64,000 nt of DNA from an uncultured Draconibacterium sp. (GCF_963676815.1 NZ_OY781365.1:1274501-1338500); one strand, 5' to 3'; shown: positions 25,615 to 34,919, counted from the first letter of the stretch. The notes: generated by a model not told the origin, from the sequence alone. Program-made: numbers and translations.

Positions 25615-26307
25615 ATGCAAGCAAAACAAGAAAGTTGTAAAGATTGCCAAATCAAATCAAGTGTTGTAGCTATACTTAGCCACCAGGAGCTTGAAGTTTT
25701 GGAGAAAGGCTGCCTCCAAACTGAGTTTGCAAAAGGTGAATTGATTTTTAAAGAAGGATCGCCTGCCAACCACATTGTTTATGTTCGCGAAGGTTTTGTT
25801 AAGCTTAGCAAAAAAGGTATCGGAGGAAAAGACTACATCCTCAACATATCAAAAGCTGGTGCTTACCTGGGCATCAACAACCTAAACAATAAAACCAAGC
25901 AGTTTTACATTTCAGCCACAGCGCTTACTTCTACAAAAGTATGTTTTATCGACATTGAGAAATTCAGTACGCTTCTTAGTAAAAATTGCCAATTTGCAAC
26001 CGAGGTTATTTCGTACATTTTTGAAGATGAAATGAATTATTACGACCGCCTTGTAAATAATGTACAACAGCAGGTTCCGGGCAGACTTGCAAACACTTTA
26101 TTCTATTTTAGATATAACGTTTACGGTGAAAACCCCTTTAATCTGAATATTACGAAAGTTGAACTGGCAGCATTAATCGGTACTTCGCGCGAGAGTGTAA
26201 CGCGGCTCTTAAAAGAGTTTCAGGATGAAAAAATAATTGAAATGAATAAATCGGTTATTAATATTATCGACGAAGCAAAACTTGAGCGAATAAGGCAGAA
26301 AGGATAA
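25615..26307 (+). CDS. Crp/Fnr-family transcriptional regulator with N-terminal CxxC
   Basis: 230-residue regulator of the same architecture as the one at 20921-21613. N-terminal Cys 8 and Cys 11 (SCKDCQ) plus Cys 33, then the effector beta roll (about 20-135), dimer helix and winged helix (about 165-225) with recognition region VELAALIGTSRESVTRLLKEF. Further Cys at 110 and 125. The CxxC near the N terminus recalls FNR-type cluster ligands but the set is not canonical. It stands alone downstream of the octaheme cytochrome cluster and has its own palindromic operator. Together the two regulators bracket the redox genes, suggesting control by oxygen, nitric oxide or sulfur oxyanions. Confidence 0.88.
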   Translation: MQAKQESCKDCQIKSSVVAILSHQELEVLEKGCLQTEFAKGELIFKEGSPANHIVYVREGFVKLSKKGIGGKDYILNISKAGAYLGINNLNNKTKQFYISATALTSTKVCFIDIEKFSTLLSKNCQFATEVISYIFEDEMNYYDRLVNNVQQQVPGRLANTLFYFRYNVYGENPFNLNITKVELAALIGTSRESVTRLLKEFQDEKIIEMNKSVINIIDEAKLERIRQKG

Positions 26308-26339
26308 TTGCCCGACATTCGTTAAACACTAATTATTCA

Positions 26340-27518
26340 TTACAGTGCCAACTCTTCAGAAGCATCTTCAACCAGAATTACATCGCCTTCTTCAACGCCC
26401 GAAATAATTTCACAGTAGTCTTTACCTATGGTTCCCAAAACAATTTCGGTACGGATTACTTCAGTCTCTTTTTGTAGAAGTACATCTAAATGTTTGGTTA
26501 GGGCCATTCCCGGTAATTTTCGAATTCGAAGCACGTTTTCTTTATCGTTTGCTTTCACCAGCAACTCTACATTTTCTGCATCGGCCAGTTTTTGCTGATC
26601 TTTTTCTGCAACAAAAACATCAAACGAAACCGACTCCGAATTGTCTTCAACATAAACCTGGCCTATTGTTCCTTTTAGCTTTTGGTTGTTTACAGTTACC
26701 TCTGCTTCTCCACCGGGTTGAATTGCATGAAGTTTATTTATACCCGCTGTGGCAACAATTTTAAAAGTGTTCCCATCTGCAATTTTTACCATTGCCTGAT
26801 CGAGCGAAACATAATCGCCTACATTACCGGCAAGCTCCAATAAAGTTCCCGAAACGGGTGCTTTAACTTCAGTTTTTTGCAGAATGCTGCGTTGCGTATT
26901 CAGGCTCTTTTTAAACGAAGTAATTTGCAATTCCAGATTGCGTTCATCCATTTCGAGCTGCTGCAATCGTATCGAATTCTTTTCCGCCTGGTTATTTAAA
27001 TCGCTCTCTGCCAAAGCAAGGTTTTGTTTTATCTGGTCAACACGCGCCTGAGATGTTCCTCCCGCTTCCAACAGTTTTTCCTGCTGCTCAAGCGAATGTT
27101 TCATGTTCTCAACACGAGCCTCTTTTGCATCTTCACTATGGTTTAAATCCAGGGCGATACTTCGGGCGTTTAACCTTATTTTTTCAAGTGCATTTTCCTT
27201 CTGCTGTATCTGATTATTCAAGGTGGCAATTTCATCTTGTAGCGGTTTTTTGTCAAGCTGCATGATAAGCTCTCCTTTTTCTACCCAATCTCCTGGCTTT
27301 TTATAAACGGCTGTAACCGTATTTCGCAAAGGATTGATTACGGCCACAATATTGGCCGGACGAATGCTTGCCTGGCATTTAAACGATGCTATCACCGGGC
27401 CACGACTAACAACTTCAGTTTTTACTTCAGTTTTTTCCTGCTTCCCTTTACAGGCAAACAATACGCTTGCAAAAATTGCCAGTATTCCAAAAACAAATAA
27501 TCGGGATCTGTTATCCAT
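26340..27518 (-). CDS. Orphan periplasmic adaptor (HlyD/RND-MacA type) lipoprotein
   Basis: Membrane fusion protein of a tripartite efflux pump. The start is the ATG at 27518 (MDNRSRLFV); the upstream in-frame TTG is rejected. Lipid-attachment Cys follows LFAC (residue 23). The order is lipoyl-like half motif (VTAVYKKPGDWVEKGELIMQL), a long alpha hairpin coiled coil (about 95-205), the second lipoyl half (KAPVSGTLLELAGNVGDYV), beta barrel and membrane-proximal domain. No inner-membrane pump or outer-membrane channel gene lies next to it: the gene is followed by a convergent regulator gene and preceded by an unrelated protein. Partner must be elsewhere. Confidence 0.82.
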   Translation of the reverse strand: MDNRSRLFVFGILAIFASVLFACKGKQEKTEVKTEVVSRGPVIASFKCQASIRPANIVAVINPLRNTVTAVYKKPGDWVEKGELIMQLDKKPLQDEIATLNNQIQQKENALEKIRLNARSIALDLNHSEDAKEARVENMKHSLEQQEKLLEAGGTSQARVDQIKQNLALAESDLNNQAEKNSIRLQQLEMDERNLELQITSFKKSLNTQRSILQKTEVKAPVSGTLLELAGNVGDYVSLDQAMVKIADGNTFKIVATAGINKLHAIQPGGEAEVTVNNQKLKGTIGQVYVEDNSESVSFDVFVAEKDQQKLADAENVELLVKANDKENVLRIRKLPGMALTKHLDVLLQKETEVIRTEIVLGTIGKDYCEIISGVEEGDVILVEDASEELAL

Positions 27519-27572
27519 AATGGTTCCAGTTTTATACAAAGTTAACCAAAGGTACTAAAATGCAGTCACAAA

Positions 27573-27601
27573 AAAAGGCAGCAAAATTCTTGCTACCTTT
27601 T
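27573..27601 (-). terminator. Hairpin terminator downstream of the 27622-28323 gene
   Basis: Arms AAAAGG-c-AGCAA and TTGCT-a-CCTTTT with one internal mismatch and a 5-nt loop. Read on the minus strand it is followed by a T-run and lies just after the stop at 27622, so it separates that gene from the adaptor gene. Confidence 0.7.
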
Positions 27602-27621
27602 CTATATTTAAAAACAAGTTA

Positions 27622-28323
27622 CTAATCGATCTTATCTGTGTATAATTTTTTAATGTCGCTCAAATATTCTACATCCATTTTGTCAGAGAATATACGTACT
27701 GCTTCGTATAACAGTCCATCAATATAAAATGATGCACTTGCTGCATCAAACTCATGCCCCTGCCAGTTGTATTTCACATCCATCGATACTTTTGTAAACT
27801 CCTCCGAATCTAAATACTTAGGTACTTCAACGTAGGCAAAAGTAGGATCCTGAACATTAAGGTAGATACCGTCGGCAAGTTTTTCCAACTCAAGAAACTT
27901 AACAATTTTCACATTGGCTTCAAGTTTCCCTTTCAGCTTCTTCTTCATTAAAAACTGAATACCCTGGGCAACATACGCTTCCTGTATTTTCACCAATAAA
28001 TCGAGCGATGGTAAATGCTTGATTCGAATGGCATTCAGAAAAGTTGAACCAATCGTCATGTATGCTTTTCCGGCATCAAAATTCCAATCGTACTTTTTTT
28101 CGATGGCTTGTGTGGCCCTTAAAACATCCTCAAGCGGATATTGCTGATCAAGCACCAGGTAAATGTACAACGAACCCGGATCGGTTGGTAAATTATGGTA
28201 ATACCCGGGAAACGGATTTAATGATTCAAACACCAGGCTTCCGGGAAGAATTTTTTCCTCAACCGAAACAACCATATCTTTTTTTGTAAGGTTTACGAAT
28301 ACCTCCATCTTTTTATTTCCCAT
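27622..28323 (-). CDS. Uncharacterised conserved-looking cytoplasmic protein
   Basis: Not recognised. 233 residues, no signal peptide, membrane helix or Cys. The composition is mixed alpha/beta with Lys and acidic residues alternating (ILPGSLVFESLNPFPGYYHNLP, FLNAIRIKHLPSLDLLVKIQ). Codon use matches neighbours and the gene has a clean start (ATG 28323), its own terminator, and a divergent partner: the YgjP-type protease gene starts only 37 bp away on the other strand. The shared promoter region hints at co-regulation. No catalytic motif is visible. Confidence 0.75.
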   Translation of the reverse strand: MGNKKMEVFVNLTKKDMVVSVEEKILPGSLVFESLNPFPGYYHNLPTDPGSLYIYLVLDQQYPLEDVLRATQAIEKKYDWNFDAGKAYMTIGSTFLNAIRIKHLPSLDLLVKIQEAYVAQGIQFLMKKKLKGKLEANVKIVKFLELEKLADGIYLNVQDPTFAYVEVPKYLDSEEFTKVSMDVKYNWQGHEFDAASASFYIDGLLYEAVRIFSDKMDVEYLSDIKKLYTDKID

Positions 28324-28329
28324 GATTGA

Positions 28330-28337
28330 TATCTTTG
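28330..28337 (+). promoter_or_regulatory. -7 box TATCTTTG for the YgjP-type protease gene
   Basis: Exact TAnnTTTG, 23 bp before the ATG at 28361. No clear TTTG at the -33 position. Confidence 0.45.
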
Positions 28338-28360
28338 ATTTTTATTTTTAACAATAACGT

Positions 28361-29059
28361 ATGGCAAGCCAAGTAGTTCAATTAAAACACATCGGCAAGG
28401 TAACATTTTCTCAGAACCAGCGATCTAAAAATATTAAACTTAGCGTAAAACCCGACAAATCGGTGCTGGTTTCTTTTCCTTTTTTTATCACACCTAAGGA
28501 AGCGATGGCGTTTGTAGTGAAAAACGAAAGGTGGGTTATAAAGCAGCAGGAAAAGATGAAAGCCCGCTCAACCACCATTAAACCGGGCACCGAGATTGAA
28601 ACAAAACTGCATAAAATCCGCATCACTCAGGGCGATAAAAACGATGCAAAACGAGAAGGAGATAACATAATAATTTCGGTTTCTGATTTTGAAAATGAAG
28701 AATCGATAGCTTTTATCGATGAAATTGTAACAACTGTTTATCGGCACGAAGCCAAACGTTTGCTTCCGGTACGCATTTCCGATCTGGCAAAAAAACATGG
28801 TTTTAGCTACAGTAAAGTTACCATCCGGAATAACCGCCGTAACTGGGGCAGCTGCTCATCAAAAAACAATATCAGCCTGAATTTGCAAATGATGAAACTG
28901 CCCGTAAAACTGATCGATTATATTTTGCTGCACGAATTGGTACATACCGATATAAAAAATCACGGTCCTAAATTCTGGGAACGATTGAACCAGATAACCG
29001 ATGGCAAAGCACGCGAACTGGCGCGCGAAGTAAAAAAATACTCCACTTACACTTTCTAA
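28361..29059 (+). CDS. YgjP/SprT-like zinc metallopeptidase (DUF45)
   Basis: Predicted zinc-dependent peptidase of the YgjP-like family. 232 residues. The catalytic site is HELVH at 191-195 (H191, E192, H195), followed by NHGPKFW with H201 as the third ligand. The preceding block RNNRRNWGSCSSKNNISLN is a family marker. No signal peptide, so cytoplasmic. Substrate unknown; relatives are often linked to restriction-modification systems or DNA metabolism, but nothing of the sort is adjacent here. Confidence 0.9.
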   Translation: MASQVVQLKHIGKVTFSQNQRSKNIKLSVKPDKSVLVSFPFFITPKEAMAFVVKNERWVIKQQEKMKARSTTIKPGTEIETKLHKIRITQGDKNDAKREGDNIIISVSDFENEESIAFIDEIVTTVYRHEAKRLLPVRISDLAKKHGFSYSKVTIRNNRRNWGSCSSKNNISLNLQMMKLPVKLIDYILLHELVHTDIKNHGPKFWERLNQITDGKARELAREVKKYSTYTF

Positions 29060-29148
29060 AAAACGTATCTTTACAAAAACGGAGTTAAATAAACCTCAAT
29101 TTTCAGCACTATTAATACAGTAGGGTACTGCAACTGAAAAAGAGAATC

Positions 29149-29156
29149 TAACTTTG
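29149..29156 (+). promoter_or_regulatory. -7 box TAACTTTG
   Basis: Exact TAnnTTTG located 25 bp before the TTG start of the small secreted protein at 29181. It supports that gene as real. No strong -33 element seen. Confidence 0.45.
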
Positions 29157-29180
29157 TTGCGTAATTTTAAAAGCTAAGGT

Positions 29181-29510
29181 TTGAGAGCATTATTCGCACT
29201 GCTTTTAATTTTTTTTCTGACAGGAGCACTACAGATTACAGGAAACAATACTTTTGCAAAAAAAGCTATTGGTTTTAATACGGGAACTGACACAACAGAA
29301 ATTGAATGTATTGTGTCGGGAGAAATCGGTTTATCCGAGTCGTTGCTTGAAAACCTGGAAGATCAGGATAATAAAATTACTGCATTTGCCTTGCAAAATA
29401 CACTTTCTGAAAGTGATCCTGCAAGTTTAGCCTGCATTAATAAGGGCAAAATAAACACCATTTTACAATCGGTACTTATATTCTACACCAATCTACCGCC
29501 TCCGTGTTAA
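29181..29510 (+). CDS. Small secreted protein, function unknown, TTG start
   Basis: 109 residues. A hydrophobic signal peptide (about 1-25, LLLIFFLTGALQITG) precedes a short acidic mature region with two internal Cys and a C-terminal Cys (LPPPC). The start is TTG behind AAGG; no in-frame ATG precedes the signal peptide. A promoter box at 29149 supports expression. No family recognised. It is 206 bp upstream of trkH; the gap (29511-29716) shows nothing else. It could instead be a remnant, as mature sequence is short. Confidence 0.55.
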   Translation: MRALFALLLIFFLTGALQITGNNTFAKKAIGFNTGTDTTEIECIVSGEIGLSESLLENLEDQDNKITAFALQNTLSESDPASLACINKGKINTILQSVLIFYTNLPPPC

Positions 29511-29716
29511 ATGCATCGGAGCAAACATGATTTTTCAAATTGCCAAGAAAAATCGAACTTGTAAATCGTTTGAACAACAACGTTTCCATTTTGTAATTTT
29601 ATCAAGCTACTGTATTCCACTCGGCTCAATAATTAAAGTTTTTTGAAGAATATTGAAAAACACGAAGCTGTAACACAATGAATCACTGCCATTTTTTTAA
29701 TACCTTCTGGAAATAA

Positions 29717-31183
29717 ATGAAGCAACTAAAAATAAATACCGCTTTAATTTTACATATTATTTCGATCGTAATTACGTTCGAAAGCCTTTTTATACTCTTA
29801 ACCGTTTTGGTTTCGTTCATCTATAAAGAGCAAGTATTTTCAGACCTGATTTACACTTTCCTAATCACATTTATTTTGGGAGTTGTTCTGAACCTGATTA
29901 CAAAAAAACAGCGGCAGGTAGAACCGTCGTTGCGCGAAAGCTTTATAATAGTTACACTGGCATGGGTTGTAATGGCTTTGGTTGGTACGCTCCCCTATTT
30001 GTTAACGGGTAGTATTCCTAATTTCACCAATGCTTTTTTCGAATCGATTTCCGGATTTACCACAACCGGATCGTCAATTTTAGCCGACATTGAAGCGCTG
30101 CCAAAAAGTATTTTATTTTGGCGTGCCGAAACCCACTGGATTGGAGGAATGGGAATTATTGTTTTGGTTGTGGCGATTATGCCATTTCTGAAAATTAACG
30201 GTATTTACCTGTTTTACAGCGAAGTGTCGAGTGTGGCAACTGAAAAAGTTTCGACGCGGATTCGCAAAGTGGCACGCCGACTGTGGCTGATTTACATGGG
30301 ACTAACCTTTGCCGAAACCATTATTTTATGGATTGGCGGCATGTCGCTTTTCGATGCAATTTGCCACTCGTTTGCTACCATTGCCACCGGCGGTTTCTCT
30401 ACAAAAAACGATAGTCTGGCCAGCTTCTCGCCATTTATACAATACACGGTTACCTTTTTTATGCTGCTTTCGGGAATCAACTTTGTGGTACATGTTTTCT
30501 GGCTGAGGGGCGATTTTAAAACAGCATTCAAAAACGAAGAACTTCGATTGTATTTAAAAATTATTTTGGTGGCCGGAACGATCATCACACTCTCGCTTTT
30601 CTTTCATCACCAGGATATGGGATTTGAGCCGGCTTTCCGTCATGCCTTTTTCCAGGTAGTTTCCATTATTACCGCAACCGGTTTTGCTACAGCTGATTAT
30701 TTACAATGGCCTTTACAATCTATCGGTATCATTGCCATTCTGATGCTGATTGGAGCTTCTTCCGGATCAACCGGTGGTGGAGTTAAAGTGATACGCCATC
30801 TGGTTGTTTTTAAACGCATACGAACACTTTATAAAGAATATTTCTCATCGGGCACCGTGGTGCGCGTGGTTCACTACAACAAAAATGTGGTGCGCCCCGA
30901 GCTCATTAACCGGGTATTCACTTTTGTTCTTTTTTACTACCTCATCCTTGTAATTGGCACCATGATAATGATGCTTTGGACAAACGACCTGAAAACCTCA
31001 TTCGGCGCCGTGGCTACAAGTATGGCCGGTATTGGCCCTGGATTCGGAACTGTTGGCCCCGTGAGTAACTTCCTGCATTTACCCGACGGAGCCAAATATT
31101 TCTTAACTGCATTGATGGTAATTGGCCGTTTGGAAATCTATTCGGTGCTGGTACTTTTCACCCCATCGTTCTGGTTGGATTAA
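29717..31183 (+). CDS. trkH: TrkH-family potassium uptake channel
   Basis: Integral-membrane K+ translocation subunit. 488 residues with four repeats of the M1-P-M2 pore unit; filter-like segments SGFTTTGSSIL, IATGGFSTKN, TATGFATADY and AGIGPGFGTVGP each carry the family glycine. The block GSTGGGVKVIRH, also typical of TrkH, lies between. The N-terminal helices (about 10-95) complete the fold. The protein ends shortly after the last helix (FTPSFWLD). The regulatory NAD-binding TrkA partner is not adjacent and must be encoded elsewhere. dgt follows 48 bp later. Confidence 0.93.
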   Translation: MKQLKINTALILHIISIVITFESLFILLTVLVSFIYKEQVFSDLIYTFLITFILGVVLNLITKKQRQVEPSLRESFIIVTLAWVVMALVGTLPYLLTGSIPNFTNAFFESISGFTTTGSSILADIEALPKSILFWRAETHWIGGMGIIVLVVAIMPFLKINGIYLFYSEVSSVATEKVSTRIRKVARRLWLIYMGLTFAETIILWIGGMSLFDAICHSFATIATGGFSTKNDSLASFSPFIQYTVTFFMLLSGINFVVHVFWLRGDFKTAFKNEELRLYLKIILVAGTIITLSLFFHHQDMGFEPAFRHAFFQVVSIITATGFATADYLQWPLQSIGIIAILMLIGASSGSTGGGVKVIRHLVVFKRIRTLYKEYFSSGTVVRVVHYNKNVVRPELINRVFTFVLFYYLILVIGTMIMMLWTNDLKTSFGAVATSMAGIGPGFGTVGPVSNFLHLPDGAKYFLTALMVIGRLEIYSVLVLFTPSFWLD

Positions 31184-31231
31184 GGAGAGTTCAAGAATTT
31201 CTTATACATTCGTGCAAGAATTTTTGAGACT

Positions 31232-32554
31232 ATGGATTGGAACACACTTCTTTCGCCAAAACGATTGGGCAGCAAGGGCACTTTAGGCCCCGTAACAAAC
31301 GAAGACCGCACGCAGTTTCAGCGCGATTACGACCGGATAATTTTCTCGTCGCCATTTCGCCGGATGCAGAATAAAACGCAGGTTTTCCCGCTGCCCGAAC
31401 ATATTTTTGTACACAACCGCCTCACTCACAGCCTGGAGGTGGCAAGTGTGGGACGTTCGCTGGGGAATTTATTGTCGGAATACCTCCTGGAAATTCATCA
31501 GGATAATCCGTTGATCCACGAAATCGGGACAATCGTTTCAACCGCCTGCCTGGCGCACGATTTAGGAAATCCACCCTTTGGGCACTCGGGCGAAGCAGCT
31601 ATTTCAAATTATTTCAACAAAGCCAGCGGCCAGAAATTCAAAGACCAACTTTCGGAAGGCGAATGGAAAGACTTCACTTGTTTTGATGGAAATGCCAACG
31701 CTTTTCGCACACTCACCCACCAGTTTAACGGAAAACGCGAGGGTGGCTTTGCATTAACCTACTCAACGTTGGCCAGCATTGTAAAATACCCGTTCGAATC
31801 GGTAAAAGCTACCAAACCAAAATTTGGCTTTTTCCAGTCGGACAAAGAAAATTACTACCACATTGCCCATGAACTGGGAATTGCACAACGCGAAGATGGA
31901 AGTTTTGCGCGTCATCCGCTGGTGTATCTGGTGGAGGCCGCCGACGATATTTGCTACCAGATTATGGATTTGGAAGATGCTTTTAAACTGGGCATTTTAA
32001 ACTACGACCGAATTCGCGAACTATTCCAAAATTTCTTTGCTGACGAGCGAATTGAGCGTTTTGAAAACACCTTTACCCAGGTAAGCGATGTAAACGAACA
32101 AATAAGTTACCTGCGCGCCAATGTGATCGGCGAGTTGATTTACCGTTGTATCGATATTTTTAAAGCCAATTACGAGGCAATAATGGCCGGAACCTTCGCC
32201 GGCAGTCTTATCGATCAGCTTCCTGAAAAGCAAGCCGCAGCGATGAATGAAGTACAGCACATATCGTTTAGCGAAATTTACGCACACCGCTCGGTTGTTG
32301 AGATTGAAATTGCAGGTTACAAAATTATTGGTACACTGCTGGAAGAATTTGTTGATGCCATAATGAATCCCGACAAAAAGGATAAGTACAGTCAGAAAAT
32401 CCTGTCGCTTTTACCCGGCCAGTTTAAAACAGATGAAGATTCGGTGTACTTAAAAATCCAGTCGGTGGTTGATTTTGTATCGGGAATGACCGATATTTTT
32501 GCACTCGATCTGTACCGGAAGATTAAAGGCATCAGTTTACCCGGAGTGGTATAA
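31232..32554 (+). CDS. dgt: Deoxyguanosine triphosphate triphosphohydrolase (HD domain)
   Basis: Hydrolyses dGTP (and possibly other dNTPs) to the nucleoside and triphosphate, adjusting nucleotide pools. 440 residues. N-terminal FRRMQNKTQVF, HD metal site H66 (HNRLTHSLEV), H109-D110 (AHDLGNPPFGHSGE), a further acidic site in EAADDICYQIMD and typical C-terminal helical region. Length fits the Bacteroidota type. The N-terminal PKRLG is characteristic of the family. It stands between trkH and a pseudouridine synthase gene on the same strand; no functional coupling is evident. Some dGTPase-like proteins act in phage defence, but this context looks housekeeping. Confidence 0.93.
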   Translation: MDWNTLLSPKRLGSKGTLGPVTNEDRTQFQRDYDRIIFSSPFRRMQNKTQVFPLPEHIFVHNRLTHSLEVASVGRSLGNLLSEYLLEIHQDNPLIHEIGTIVSTACLAHDLGNPPFGHSGEAAISNYFNKASGQKFKDQLSEGEWKDFTCFDGNANAFRTLTHQFNGKREGGFALTYSTLASIVKYPFESVKATKPKFGFFQSDKENYYHIAHELGIAQREDGSFARHPLVYLVEAADDICYQIMDLEDAFKLGILNYDRIRELFQNFFADERIERFENTFTQVSDVNEQISYLRANVIGELIYRCIDIFKANYEAIMAGTFAGSLIDQLPEKQAAAMNEVQHISFSEIYAHRSVVEIEIAGYKIIGTLLEEFVDAIMNPDKKDKYSQKILSLLPGQFKTDEDSVYLKIQSVVDFVSGMTDIFALDLYRKIKGISLPGVV

Positions 32555-32646
32555 TATCATTTTGCAAAAGCATTTAATGACGAAAGTTAACAGATAAAAT
32601 TCCATATCAGAAAATTTAGCGATCTTTGCACAAAATAATTTTAGCA

Positions 32647-33579
32647 ATGCGCAAGAACAACAACAGCAACCGGGGCACTTCACATGGTAAATCATCCGGC
32701 AATCCTTCGAAACGTTCGGGGAAAACACCTTCGGGAAAACGAATTGGAAAATCGAGGGTGGTTGAAAAATCGGAGCCTAAAAAAGAATTCAAGCCCCGGA
32801 AAAACTTTGGGAAACCTGCAGACAAGAAAAAAGAAGCTGCTGCACCACGACCAAAACTAAAAACGCTTTCGGCCGAAGGAATGCGCTTAAACCGTTTTAT
32901 TGCCAATGCCGGTGTTTGCTCGCGCCGCGAAGCCGACACTTTTATCGGTGCCGGAGCGGTAACCATTAACGGAGAGATTATTACCGAGCTGGGAACACGC
33001 GTTCTGCCGGGCGACGAAGTTCGCTTTGACGGACGTAAAATTGAAGCCGAGCGTAAGGTGTATATTCTGCTGAATAAACCAAAAGATTACGTAACCACCA
33101 CCGACGATCCGCACGCGGATAAAATTGTGATGGACCTGATAAAAGATGCTTGTGATGAGCGCGTTTATCCGGTTGGCCGATTGGACCGGAATACAACCGG
33201 ACTATTGCTGTTTACCAACGATGGCGACCTTTCGAAAAAACTGACGCACCCAAAACACAACAAAAAGAAAGTGTACCAGGTTACGCTCGACAAGCCGGTT
33301 GAGCGCGGACACATGGATATGATTGCTGATGGAATTGAGCTGGAAGACGGACCGATTGCCTCCGACGCCATTAGCTACACCTCGGATGATAAAACGGAGG
33401 TAGGCATCGAAATCCATTCAGGAAAGAACCGCATTGTACGCCGCATTTTCGAGCACTTTGGCTACCGGGTAAAGAAACTCGACCGTGTACTTTTTGCCGG
33501 CTTAACCAAAAAGAATCTGCCACGTGGTAAATGGCGAATTCTTACCGAAAAAGAGGTGAAGTTTTTAAAAATGATGTGA
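32647..33579 (+). CDS. RluB/RsuA-family rRNA pseudouridine synthase with basic N-terminal tail
   Basis: Converts uridine to pseudouridine in rRNA. The ATG at 32647 is preferred; an in-frame TTG at 32626 adds seven residues without support. 310 residues. A low-complexity basic tail rich in Ser, Gly, Lys and Asn (1-70) precedes an S4 RNA-binding domain (about 76-130, MRLNRFIANAGVCSRREAD) and the catalytic domain with D180 in PVGRLDRNTTGLLL. Family members modify 23S (RluB, RluE, RluF) or 16S (RsuA); the target here cannot be assigned. The tail is common in Bacteroidota homologues and likely binds RNA nonspecifically. Confidence 0.92.
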   Translation: MRKNNNSNRGTSHGKSSGNPSKRSGKTPSGKRIGKSRVVEKSEPKKEFKPRKNFGKPADKKKEAAAPRPKLKTLSAEGMRLNRFIANAGVCSRREADTFIGAGAVTINGEIITELGTRVLPGDEVRFDGRKIEAERKVYILLNKPKDYVTTTDDPHADKIVMDLIKDACDERVYPVGRLDRNTTGLLLFTNDGDLSKKLTHPKHNKKKVYQVTLDKPVERGHMDMIADGIELEDGPIASDAISYTSDDKTEVGIEIHSGKNRIVRRIFEHFGYRVKKLDRVLFAGLTKKNLPRGKWRILTEKEVKFLKMM

Positions 33580-33597
33580 AAAAGGTGATGGAAGACT

Positions 33598-33647
33598 GAA
33601 GCCCGTAGCAGGAAGAAAAGCTTTTCCAGCTTCGGACACCGGGCTTC
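33598..33647. repeat. Nested hairpin, possible terminator
   Basis: Outer arms GAAGCCCG (33598-33605) and CGGGCTTC (33640-33647) enclose a second inverted repeat around AAAAGCTTTT. It lies 19 bp after the pseudouridine synthase stop. Without a clear T-run it may be a terminator or a REP-like palindrome. Confidence 0.5.
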
Positions 33648-33734
33648 AACCTTCCGACAAAAAAATACAATACTGTAGCTGTTGTTAACCATCAATTGTA
33701 ATTATTCTCTCTACCCGTTACTAATAAAACGATT

Positions 33735-34223
33735 TTGGAAAAGGAATTCTTACACATAATCCAGAAAAACCAGGGCATCATCCATAAAGTCTGCAACATT
33801 TATTGCGACACGGAAGATGACCGAAGTGATCTTTTTCAGGAAATTGTAGTACAGCTTTGGAAGTCGTACCCCAATTTCAGGAGAGAATCAAAGGTTTCTA
33901 CATGGATGTATCGTGTGGCACTGAATACCGCTATTACTTCTTTCAAAAAAAGTAAAAGAAGACCTGACCAAAGTAGCCTAACGTACGAAAATTTTCAGAT
34001 TGAAGATGAGAAGTACGATACCGAAACCGAAGAGAATATAAAAGTATTGCACAAAGCCATTCAGCAGCTTACCGGAATCGAGAAGTCGATTGTGCTGCTG
34101 TACCTCGAGAACAAAAAGTACGAGGAAATTGCTGAAATTACCGGAATTACCCAAAACTATGTGCGGGTGAAAATGAACCGGATAAAAAAGAAGCTGAAAA
34201 AGCTGATGGTAAACGAAGAGTAG
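33735..34223 (+). CDS. ECF-type RNA polymerase sigma factor
   Basis: Extracytoplasmic-function sigma factor of 162 residues. Region 2 covers about 10-75 (DLFQEIVVQLWKSYPNFRRESKVSTWMYRVALNTA) and region 4 about 100-158 (LTGIEKSIVLLYLENKKYEEIAEITGITQNYVRVKMNRIKKKL). The start is TTG at 33735; the first conserved helix begins almost at once and no ATG is available. The following gene begins 5 bp after the stop and encodes a four-helix membrane protein, the typical arrangement for a sigma factor and its membrane partner. Confidence 0.9.
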   Translation: MEKEFLHIIQKNQGIIHKVCNIYCDTEDDRSDLFQEIVVQLWKSYPNFRRESKVSTWMYRVALNTAITSFKKSKRRPDQSSLTYENFQIEDEKYDTETEENIKVLHKAIQQLTGIEKSIVLLYLENKKYEEIAEITGITQNYVRVKMNRIKKKLKKLMVNEE

Positions 34224-34228
34224 TAGTT

Positions 34229-34906
34229 ATGGAATTAAATGAACTGAAAAAAACATGGAGCAAAATGACCCCCTCCAAAGAACTGGATGAAAACCAGTTG
34301 CACACTATGCTCAGTAAACGTACCAGAAGCCTTATTGAAAGGATTGAACGTAATATCAGGATAGGATTTATTATTCTTTTGGGGCTTATTGTTTTGTTCA
34401 CACTCGATGATTTTTTCTATTCTCCGGAAACAATAGAGAAATATTACAACGATTTATCAATCCCAAACTGGGTACTATTTCTGGGTGTTTTTGGCAATGT
34501 ACTTATCGTTACCACATTTCTTTATTTTGTAATCAAATATTACCGCGTTAAACGGCAATGTGATGTCGCTTGTGATCTTCAGGGCACGCTAAAGAAAATA
34601 ATTGAGACGTTAACATTATACCAGCGACTTTTCTATTTGGCACTGGCGGCAATGTTGCTCAGCATGGCTTCTGCTTTTATCTCCGGAATGTTTATCGGAA
34701 CCGAATACAATGCAGAGGCACAGGGAATGCATTTATCCGATATTGAAACCAGTAAGATCATATTAGCCGTTGGGATAACGATTCTTCTGGTAGCTATTTT
34801 TGGCGGAGCAATTTTCCTTTTCCTTCGCTGGGGATTCCGCAAATTGTATGGCAACTACATCAAAAAATTAAAAGCCACACTGCTCGAACTTAAAGAATTG
34901 GATTAA
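34229..34906 (+). CDS. Four-helix membrane protein, probable partner of the ECF sigma factor
   Basis: No named family recognised. 225 residues: a cytoplasmic N-terminal segment (1-45: LNELKKTWSKM), then hydrophobic helices at about 46-62, 80-103, 134-155 and 175-198, and a basic C-terminal tail. The N-terminal region, short and charged, is where sigma-binding segments of anti-sigma factors sit, but no zinc-finger anti-sigma motif is present. Coupling to the sigma gene (5-bp gap) is the main reason to suspect an anti-sigma or sensor role. Confidence 0.72.
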   Translation: MELNELKKTWSKMTPSKELDENQLHTMLSKRTRSLIERIERNIRIGFIILLGLIVLFTLDDFFYSPETIEKYYNDLSIPNWVLFLGVFGNVLIVTTFLYFVIKYYRVKRQCDVACDLQGTLKKIIETLTLYQRLFYLALAAMLLSMASAFISGMFIGTEYNAEAQGMHLSDIETSKIILAVGITILLVAIFGGAIFLFLRWGFRKLYGNYIKKLKATLLELKELD

Positions 34907-34919
34907 ATTTTCGAGTTGC

